A DNA stretch of 64,000 nt from an uncultured Oscillospiraceae bacterium (GTDB taxonomy: Bacteria; Bacillota; Clostridia; Oscillospirales; Oscillospiraceae), in contig CAKTLG010000002.1 of NCBI GenBank assembly GCA_934572465.1, positions 1-64,000 of the forward strand, read 5' to 3'. The position numbers and the translations under genes were made by a program. Numbering within the stretch: the stretch's first letter is position 1; the number at the start of each line of letters is the position of its first letter. This document shows, one piece after another, positions 41,932 through 51,700 of this stretch. The notes beneath the pieces were generated by a model. It was not told the DNA's origin. It worked only from the letters and a program-made list of their open reading frames with translations, and searched no databases.

Positions 41932-42632
41932 AGTCCTTCCTCCTCCGCGGCGCGCCGCATCGTCTCAAAGCTCAATCGGGCCGCCGCCTCGTCTGGCCGG
42001 TTCTCCAGCAGGAAGACCGGCACCTCACACAGCAGCTTGTCGAGCGACGCGAGCAGCAGCTCCATGCTCTGCGGCTGTAAGCGGTACGTCGTCTGCGCCA
42101 GCACGAGCGGCAGCGCCTCCGCGGCGCTCAGCCGCCGGATGCGGTTTTCCTGCGCCTGCTCCAGAAAGCAGATGCCGCCGAGCGGCCACTTCTGGTTGAG
42201 GTTGATGCCGTCCTTGCCGCACCACGGCGTGCCGTAGGCGTACCAGCGTCCGTCCAGACGGCGCAGCGCGGGCTTATCGTCATTGAAGACCTGCGCGCGC
42301 TCGCCGAAGACGCTCTGCCACAGCCGCGTGTGCGTGGACTTCCCGCGCCCGCAGGGGCCGGAAAAGAGGTACGCCCTCCCCTCCAGCGCCACGGCCGACG
42401 CGTGCAGCATCAAGCCGCCAAAGCGGAGCAGATGCCAGTAAAACTGCTGCCCGGACTCCATGTATTCCAGCAGCGCGGGGTCAAGCCCCACCCAGCCTTC
42501 CGGTCTGTAATACTCCTGCCGGATGACGATGTCCGGCTGAACGTCTTCGTCCGCGAGGTACGCCCGACAGCGGGGGGACATCCCCCCCGCCGCCGGGACC
42601 TCGGTAAAGAGTTCCGCGATTTTACAGAGCAT
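41928..42632 (-). CDS. HPr-kinase-like ATPase/kinase of peptide clusters
   Basis: A 234-residue P-loop protein like HPr kinase/phosphorylase but shorter and without its N-terminal domain. Walker A reads SGPCGRGKST at about 91-100, and NDDK at about 117-120 fits the HprK catalytic aspartate region. In paeninodin-type lasso clusters such kinases phosphorylate the precursor peptide. Its ATG overlaps the stop of the 52-residue peptide gene by one base. A role in modifying that peptide is inferred. Confidence 0.85.
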   Translation of the reverse strand: MLCKIAELFTEVPAAGGMSPRCRAYLADEDVQPDIVIRQEYYRPEGWVGLDPALLEYMESGQQFYWHLLRFGGLMLHASAVALEGRAYLFSGPCGRGKSTHTRLWQSVFGERAQVFNDDKPALRRLDGRWYAYGTPWCGKDGINLNQKWPLGGICFLEQAQENRIRRLSAAEALPLVLAQTTYRLQPQSMELLLASLDKLLCEVPVFLLENRPDEAAARLSFETMRRAAEEEGL

Positions 42633-42790
42633 TACGGATTCTGATAACCCTCGTCAATGGCAAACGGCGGATTGATGTCGCCCTTATCGCTGCCGGTGAT
42701 CGGAGTAAGCGTTCCATCATCCATCAGCACGTCCTCAACGGCAAAGCTGACCTTTACCGCTGTGGGCTTTTCATACTGCTTTTTCATCAT
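42632..42790 (-). CDS. 52-residue candidate precursor peptide with Y-x2-P motif
   Basis: A 52-residue gene. The first half is basic, with Tyr6 and Pro9 in KQYEKPTAV, like the Y-x2-P leader motif that PqqD-like (B1) proteins recognise in lasso precursors. The second half is acidic and Gly/Asp/Pro-rich and ends in Asn-Pro. The ATG at 42790 follows GGAGG within the end of the giant gene and is seven bases beyond its stop. Its own stop overlaps the kinase start by one base. No signal peptide or membrane segment is seen, and it is not similar to the proteins around it. Confidence 0.7.
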   Translation of the reverse strand: MMKKQYEKPTAVKVSFAVEDVLMDDGTLTPITGSDKGDINPPFAIDEGYQNP

Positions 42791-42796
42791 CTCAGA

Positions 42797-45700
42797 TTAT
42801 CCTCCAATCGTGTAAGTCTGCGTATCAACGCTGTGGGTAAAGAATGCACACTCGAGCTGCGGGGTCATTTTGAACTCAGCACCATCCAGGTTGAGGCTGT
42901 TGAAGCCGCTGATGGTCATCGTGAAGTACGCAGTCGGCTTCTCCGCAGTTGCCTTACCGGCGATGCCAGCAAGCGTGCTGTGCTTGAAGCTGAAGATCGA
43001 CTTGTTCCCGTTCCACTCAGCCAGATAGGTGAGCTGCACGCTGTTCTTGTCAGCCTTGATCTTATCCCAAGCCTCGAGGTTCGTAAACTCAAGCTGAACA
43101 GCGAACATCACAGAGTTCTTATCATCGCTTGCCTTCGTGCCATACGCTGCAAACTCGTACTTGTACAGTCTGTAGCCATCACCGTCCTTGATGGGCAGAT
43201 AACCGTTGTCTTTGGGCAGCTGGGAGCCGGCCATGTCCGTAACGCTCAGCAGACCCTCACCTTCGGTAGAGTCAATGACCTTACCAAAGCTATAGAGCTT
43301 ACCGGTAACTGTCAGCTTATTACCATTCAGGTCGATTGTCTTTCCGGGAGCAACCGCAAAATACCAGTTGTTCACCGTCGCATCGTTGACCAGCGCAACG
43401 GTCTGACCATTTGCGGACTGCGCCAGCATGTCAGTCAGCGTACCGAAGGTCTGCGTACCAACGATCTGCGCTTCCGCAGTGGACTTCTCTACGGTGTACA
43501 CACTTTCATTCTTCTTGACCACATAGCCAACCTTGACGTAGGTCGTGCCTTCGCCCTCGGGTTTCGCGCTGGGATCGAAGCCGTAGAACGTGCCGCCGGT
43601 GACTTCCATCACCGCAGTGCCAGCCTGGTAAGCGTCGTCAATGCAGTTGAGCAGATAGCGCTTGTTCGTGTCTTCGGTCTGGAACGTGCCGCCCTTGATG
43701 TAAGCAGTGCCGTTATCGACCTGAACAGCAGAGGTAAAGCATTTATAGTTGCCGCTCTCAATCGTCAGCTTCGAGCCAGTGATGACCTCAACACCATAAA
43801 CGTTGGTTGTCGTAAGTCCACCGTTGCCAACGGAATCCTTCAGGGTCAACTCGCCGCCCTTTTGGACAACAATTGCAGCTTCAAGGTTTGCATTACTGCT
43901 CGAAGCCTTAGTCACAGTAAGGGTTTTGCCATTGAAATCAATGGTGAGCTTGCCATTGGGTGCTACAAGCTCCGCTGTGCTGGTGTCCTTGAGAAGCTTG
44001 ATCGTCGCACCGGTTTCATTCCAAACAGATGCAAGCTTATCCCACGAGTCAAAGCTCTTGATCGTGCCATCCGCAAGCGTGGCCTCGACAACGTACTCGC
44101 CCTCTACGACAAAGAGGCCATCTTTTTCGTGGACTTCCTTGCCTTCGACAACCAATGCCTTATCAGGCTCCGTGGAATACTTACCGCCGGAGAGCTCGGT
44201 GACCATCGTGCCGGTGCTGCCATCGCCAGCCTGAACGACCAGCGCGTTGTTGCCGAGCAGCGTGGCAGTAGTACCGGAGATCTTGACAGTACCGTTCTTC
44301 TGGTAGACTGCCGCCGCGGTGCTGCCCTCAGCGGAACTTGCCTTGAACGTACCGCCAGTGATGGTCAGCGTGCCTTCGGATGCCCAGTAGATGACGCCAG
44401 CATCCCAAGCCGTGCCGTTAGAGGTCAGCGTACCCTTGCTAATGGTTACATTGGGCTTGCTGTTCACTGCAGTACCGATGCAGTTGCCGTTTTGGCTGGT
44501 GATATTGGCAGTTCCTATGCTGCCAATAACGACCGAACCGGTCTTGCTGGCGCTGTCGTTTACAGCGATGGACCAGCCGTCCGTGGTAATGTTGGCGTAG
44601 CGGACATTCAGCAGACCGCCAACATTGTAAATACCATACTGACTTTCAAGCACTACCTTCTGTATAGCCTGAGTACCGCCCAGCAGCAAGGTGCTGCCGC
44701 TCATCACCTGAATGGCGAAGTTGCTGGCACTGCCGCTGGTAGGCTCGTCGATGCGCTTGATCGTACCGTTATTGATGGTAACATTCGCGCTGCCCTGCGT
44801 ATAAATCTGCGCGCCGTCAAGTGTGAGAGTATACTTGTTAAGATTCAACGTTACAGTAGCAGTGCCACCGATGCCAAGGCTGCTCGTAACCGTGACGTTA
44901 TCAAGCAGCTTGACTGTGCCGCCAGATTTGTTCGCGTCGAGAATCGCCTGTGCCAGACTGGTGTACTGCGTGCCGTTGTACTCAGCAACCGGCGTCTGCT
45001 CGACTGTGTACATACCATCCTTGGCTGCCAGCGTGCAGCCTTCGGCAAGATATGCCTCGTTGAAGGTCTTGTTGTAGGTACCGCCGGAGACGTTGATGCA
45101 ATCGCCAGCTTCCGCCCACTCGGACTCTGTCTTCGTGGTGTTGTCCCAACTGAAGGCATGGATAACCTCGCCGTTTTCGCCGTCAACAGTGGTGATGGTA
45201 GGCGTGTCCTTGATGGTCACAACAGGTGCGCCGCCGGGGTAGCTGCGGTTGGCCGCGGAGATCGCCGCAATGTCGTAGATCGGGCCAGCCGCGCCGGTCT
45301 CGTGATCCGCCTTGCCAAGCGTCTCGATTTTCGGGCTGCCGATGATCTTCAGCGTGCCGGAGCACATCTGGATGCCGCCCTTGCCGGAGATGGTAGCGTT
45401 ACCCTGAATATTCAGCGTACCGTTATCCGGATGATAGATGGCGTAGTTGTTCGTTGCGGAAACAACTGCGTTGCCTGTGATAGTGATCTGCGTACCCTTG
45501 CCGTCCACATGGAAGGCCTTATCGCCGTTTCCGCTGATGGCGGGGCTGGGACCGGTGGCCTCGATAGAGGCGTTACCGGCAACGGTGAGCTTCTCACTTA
45601 CAGTCTTGCTGCCAAAGATGGTCACGCCGTAGGAATCCGGAGCAAGCACCTTGGCGCTATTCCGCATGTACAGCATGGGGCTGATACCACTGTAGGCGTC

Positions 45701-48700
45701 CTCGTTGCTGCCGATGCGGATAACGGAGCTGCTGTTGACAATGCCCGTGCTGGTGACAGTACCGTTCTCCAGATAGAGGTTGCCCTTATTGATCTGGAGC
45801 GCGCGGCAGTTTTTGCCGGTGAGCGTGTAGCCGCCGAGGTTGAGAAGCACAGAACCGGCGCTGTACATCTTGGCAAAGACAACAGTCTCAGTGATCGTCA
45901 CATCGGTCAGCAGCGTCACTTCCGTCTGACCGCCGTTTCTCTGCGATGCCGCGTCAATGGCCGCCTGCAGAGATTCGTACTTGGTGCCATTGTACTCGGC
46001 AACGTAGGTTGCTTTCCTGACGCCATACGTGCCGTCCGTGTTCTCCATCGGGATATACCCCTCCGCGCACAGAGCATCCATGTTGGTGGGGATGCTGCTG
46101 AACGTACCGCCGGTGATGTTGACGTAGGTGCCAGCGGCAGTCCACTCGGCAACCGCGTTGTTGGTGTAGTCGTACGCCTTGACCGTCTGAGCGCCATTGC
46201 CGGTCGCCTTGATGGTGCCGCCGTTGATCTCAGCGGTGGGGACGCCGCCGGGGTAGTTGCGGTTGATGATGGAGATCGCCGCGCCGTCCAGAATGGCGTT
46301 CTGGCTGCCGGCGGTATCCCAGTTGTCGCCCGTGGAGGTAATGCTGCCGTCGTTCACGACCAGCTTGCCCGCGCACATCTCAATGCCCGTGTGGCCGCTG
46401 ATCTCGCCGCCGTTGACGGTGACAGTGCCCAGCTGCGGGTGGTAGATGGCAAGGCCCTTCGGTGCGGAAACGACCGCGCCGTCGTTGATCGTCACATCGG
46501 TGCTGTCAATGTTACCGGCGGTCTCGCTGCCGTTGCCGGCGATAGCATAATTGCCATTTGCCTTGACCGTGCCGTTGACCGTCAGCTTGGAGGTACCGGA
46601 CGTGAAGATGCCATATGCGTCGCCGCCATCAACGACAACGTCACTTTCGATGGTCAGATCGCCCTGACCCACAAGGTCAATTGCGCCGCGCTTGCTGCCG
46701 GTATACTTGACTGTGCCATTCTTGATGGTGACCTTGGTATAGACATTCAGCGTAGCGTAATACGGATTTGCACCATCATAGCTCAAGGTATGTCCATTCA
46801 GATCGAGCGTGACTTCCGGGCCAACGCTGGAGTTATCAAGCGTCCAGCCGCCCTTTGTAACGTCACCCAAGAGCTTGATCTGCGTAACGTTGCCGCCCTT
46901 GATGTTAGCACTATCAGCCGTCTTCTTCACGCTGCCGTCGCTGAAGGTAATCTCGTAGACTGCATCCGACTCCGCAGTGGCGAAGAAGTTCTTGCCATTG
47001 TTGTCGAGGAAGCAGTCTTCCGGAACAGTTAGCGCGTTGCCGCTGAACGTACCATACAGCATGGCAAAGCCATTGGTTGTGTTCGAACCGCAAACAAGGA
47101 TCGTGCCGTTGTTCACGAGTGTCGCACCAGTGCGCACGCCGAGACGCTTCGCGTCTGCCGCGACAGTCAGGGTCACACCATCGTTGACCGTCAGGGTTGC
47201 GCCGTTTGCAACGTCAAGGTATACACCCTCGGGAATCGTGAAGTTGTCGGTCAGGGTGTAATCCTTGGCAACAACGATCCATTTGTTCTCGCCGAGGTTT
47301 TCAACTGCCGCCGCGATGGTATCGTAGCTTGCAACCTTCGTGCCGGTGTAGCCGGTCCAGACTTCGATGGGCGTGTACGCTTCAACGCCATAGGTGCCGT
47401 CGCCGTTATCCTTGGGGACGTAGCCGTCAGCGCAGTACTCAGGCATGACCTCGCTCGAGAACGTACCGCCGGAGACGGCGATGGTATCATCAGAGAAGTC
47501 ATTATAGGTCTCCTTCACGCTATTCAGCGCGCCGAGACCCACAAGGCCGGTATATTTGCCCGTGCTGCCAATGATCTTAATCGTACCCACAGGCTTGGGG
47601 GTCACATTCGCTTCCATTACGTTGTCCGTGGAGACAACCGCGAAGCCCTTACCGGTGGGGCCGTTGTTGTTCTGCGTGTAGCTGGGTTCCTTAACTGTCG
47701 TGCTCACCTTGCAGTTCTCAAGCGTCAGGTCGGTGTACTTGACCTCAACGCCGTTGGTGCCGGAGATCGTGCAGTTCTTAAAGTACGCCTTCTGCAAGCC
47801 GCCGTCCTTAAAGGTCTGCGTCGAACCCGCGATATACACGCCGCACTCCACTGCATTATCGCCATTGATCGTGGTACCGGTAACCGTCAGGTCCAGGCCA
47901 TGGTACGTACCATTGTGATACAGGACATTGCCCGTGCCGACAAGCGTACTATTCTCAATTACGATCGTCGCATTATCAGCAAAGTTGCAGACCGCATAAG
48001 CGCCCTCGATCGTGGATCTCATGATCGTATAGGTCTTGTTTGCGCCCGCAAAGCCGATACATGCATTGCCGCCGGTCACCTCACTGATGACAGTTGCGTA
48101 ATTGTAAATCGTCAGGTTTTCATGAGCATTGATCGCTCTTGCTTGCGTAGCCTTGATCGTACCGTTGCCACCATAAATCTTCACGGGAGCATTAGTCACA
48201 ATCGCATAGCGGCTGTCGCCGGAGCTGCCCATTTTATAGGTGCTCGTCAGCGTCTTACCGCTCAGCATAATGGTGAGTTTTTTGTCGATCACGATCTGCT
48301 TGCTGACCGAGATATCATCAAGCAGCATAATGGTATCGCCGTCAGCCGCTGCCGCAAGAGCGTCTTCCAACGAGGAAAACTCGCCCTTATGATGGTTGAC
48401 TTTTGCAACGGCCGCAATGGGAGTAAGGGTCAGGTTTCCATCCCCATTATCCTTCCACTCGTAACCGGTCGGAGTTCCTTTCTCAACTGTAAAAGCAGCA
48501 CTCTTGGTCACAGTGAACTGCTTCGCCGAGCTGTTCACGATCAGTTCTTTCACTGAACCGCTCTCGAGCTTCAAGCCAAGCTGAGGCGTACCCACAGCAG
48601 CCTCGTCGTAAATGAGCCTGACCTTGCCATTGACCTGGCTGTTGCCCGTGATCGTCACGTCCGTGCCAGCATAGCTTGCAAAGCCGCAAATGCCGATCGC

Positions 48701-51700
48701 ATAGACCTGAGTTCTGTTGCCCGCTGTGGGCGTAAGCACCGAATCATCGATCACAACCGTTCCGTTGTTGCTCGACAGCGTGAACGTTTCGCCGGACAGA
48801 CTGACCTCAGAGCCATCCAGATTCATGTTCTTCACAGTCAAATCGGCATAGTTCTGCACCAGCATCATAAGCTCGCTCCCAATGCTCTCGTCGGCACGGA
48901 ACGTACCCTTGTTCTGAGCGCTGCTCATGAGGATGATCTTGTTGCCCTCCTCAATGTGCATCGCCTGCGTCTCCGTGCCGGTGCTGCCGACGGGCGTACC
49001 GTTCATCGTATAGGTATGACCCGCGAAATCAACGGTCAGGCCATTCGGGAACGCATCCTTTTCGATCATGATGCCATTGCCGGAGCAGTCGTTCAGCAGC
49101 GTGACGGTACGCGCCTTGGTCGTGTCGACCTTTGCTGCCGCGATAGCCGCTTCCAGCGTCTCATAGCCAATGCCATTGAACGCCGCAGCGTAGGTGCACA
49201 CAAGCGTGCCGTTGTCATCCCACTCATAGCCATCGGGGGCGGCGAGCGTGACGTCGCTGGACTTGGTGACGGTGACCTTTTCAGCGCCGCTCGAAGCGAC
49301 CAGCGAACCGGTCACCATACCGCTTTCAAGTGTGAACTTGAGATCTCTATTGCCAGCCTTGTCCGAGGAGATCTCAATGTCACCTTCGATCCGGCTGTTG
49401 CCAGTGACCGTCACATCGGCACCGGAATAATTCGCAAAGCCGCAAACGTCGAAAGCGAACGGGCCGCTCACATTATTAGTGTTCTTGCCGGCGATGATCG
49501 TGCTGTCCTTGATAAAGGTCTTGCCATTATTATTGGACATGGTATAGCAGGTTGCATTGCCGCCGGTAACAGTCATGCCATCAAGCGTCAGGTCGCAGTA
49601 GTTCTGGAGCAGAATCGCCGCAGCGCCGGTCCAGACCCTATTGCCGCTCATTTTACCCGTGCAGGTATCCGCCGATGTAATCGTACCATTCGTAAAGGTG
49701 ATCTTGTTGCCCTTCTTCAGCTGGAAGCCGTTGGTCTCAGAATTGTTGGAGCCGACCAGCCTACCGCTGACCGTGTAAGTATAACCTGCGAAATCAACGG
49801 TCAGGCCGCTCGGGAACGCACTCTCTTCGACCACGATGCCATTGCCGGAGCAGTTGCTCAGCAGCGTGATGGTATCGCCGTCTACAGCCGCCGCAAAGGC
49901 CGCCTCGAGGGTTTCGTACTGACCCTTGTCCGCGATCTTGGCCACGTAGGCGGTGGCCTTCGTCACGCCATAAGTAGCATCCTCGTTCTTAACCAGTTCT
50001 ACCGTGCTCGGGAGGAACTCCGATACAGAATCGTTTATGAAGGTGATCGTCGCGGTGGGGTCAACGGTAAAAACGATCGTACCGTTGGCAATCGAGTAGA
50101 ACGAGCCGGTAATATTGCCGCTCACAAGGGTTACATTCGGGGCATCCAGATTGTAACCGTCGTCATCCATCTTGATACCCTGAATTTCGCCGCCGTTAAT
50201 GGTAACGTCCGCTGTGCCGTTGATTCGCATACCATAGGCTTCTTTGATAAGACCGGTATCAATATAGCGTGCGGAGATCGTGCCGCCGGTGATGTTAACA
50301 GTCGAGCCGGAATAAGCATCAACGCCGTGCAGACCGCCGATGATCGTACCGCCGGAGATATTCAGCGTCATCTGAGCACCGACACTAATAGCGCAATTCC
50401 TGCTGTTGGCGGGTACACTTATATAACCACCCTCAATATTCACAGTACGCGCAGGTGCCTTGGTCTTACTTCCAATAACGAGCGGGCCGAAACCGTTTTT
50501 TGTGGAACAGGCTTCCAATGTACCGCTCTTTAAAGTGAATTTTGCACCGCTACCGTTGCTGGAAAAATAAATCACAATCGGGTCAGCCGACGATGTGCCA
50601 CTATAAGCGTTGGTAATCTTGCCGCTTTGTTCTTCACTGCTGTCTACTACAGTCAAGTCAGTTGCGCTATTTGACAACTTGATTGTCCAGAGAGCCGTGC
50701 TGCTGAGCGTCTTACCGTTCAGGTCGAGGGTCAACTGCTTGCTGATGCTCTGCGCGGAAGTCAGCGTAATGTCGTCCAGCAGCGTCACGGTGTCGCCCGT
50801 GTTCGCGGCTCTGATGGCTTCAGCGAGGGTTGCGTAGCCGGTGCCGCCAACCTCGGCGACGCCGGCAGGCTCGGTGGTGCTGGGAGTCACCTTACCGGTG
50901 GTGGCATTGTAGGTGTAACCCTCAGCAACGTAAGCCGACACATCGGTGCTAAACGTACCGCCGGAGATGGTGATCGTGCCGTTGGTGCCGAGCATCTTCA
51001 CCTCACCATTGAATATACCGTCTTTGACGGTGATCTCGCTGGGACCGTTACAGGTCAAAGTTCCTTCAACTGTACCACCAGAAATCTCAAGCGTCGCTGG
51101 GTAAGTAGAGCTGAGGGAAATGATATTTACACTGCTTACAGTACCGCCGGTAATATTGGTTTTGACCGTTCCAGTTTTACCACCACCAGGGCTGTTGACC
51201 TTCACGCCATCACTTGTACCGTTAATCGTGCCGCCGCTGATATTCAGCGTTACACTGGGGATCTTAGAAGGAGTTCCCGTCGGCGCATCAATAAGGACAC
51301 CATATACTGCGTTTGTAGCAGTCTGTCCTCCGATATCGACAGTAACAGAAACTGCATTTGACAGCTGGCAAACATAGAGACCGCTCTTGTTGGAAACCAG
51401 CGTCACATTCTCAAGCGTAGTCGTACCGCCGCCGGTCACATAGATCGCAGAAGTCGCTTTTTTTGTTCCTGTTGAGGTGTTCTCGATCGTACCGTTCTTA
51501 ATGACGAGTCCCGTCCTCGAGGCAATAACTGTACCATTGTTCTCAACTGCCGACGTAATCTTGTGGCCGCCTAAATCAAAGGTCAGATTTTCGACGCCGC
51601 TATTGTAAAACTTTATACTGCTGGTACCCAAATCGACATTTTGCAGCAGAGTGACGGTATCTCCAGTCTTCGTTGCTTTGATGGCCGCTTCCAGCGTCTC

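Noticed and set aside
35282..42790. Naming the cassette a lasso-peptide cluster
   Set aside because: No asparagine-synthetase-like cyclase or B2 protease is encoded, and the peptide tail has no clear Gly followed 7-9 residues later by Asp or Glu.
42833..47032. A 1,399-residue plus-strand reading frame
   Set aside because: It is the reverse complement of the repetitive giant surface protein gene. It has no ribosome site, domain or signal peptide.
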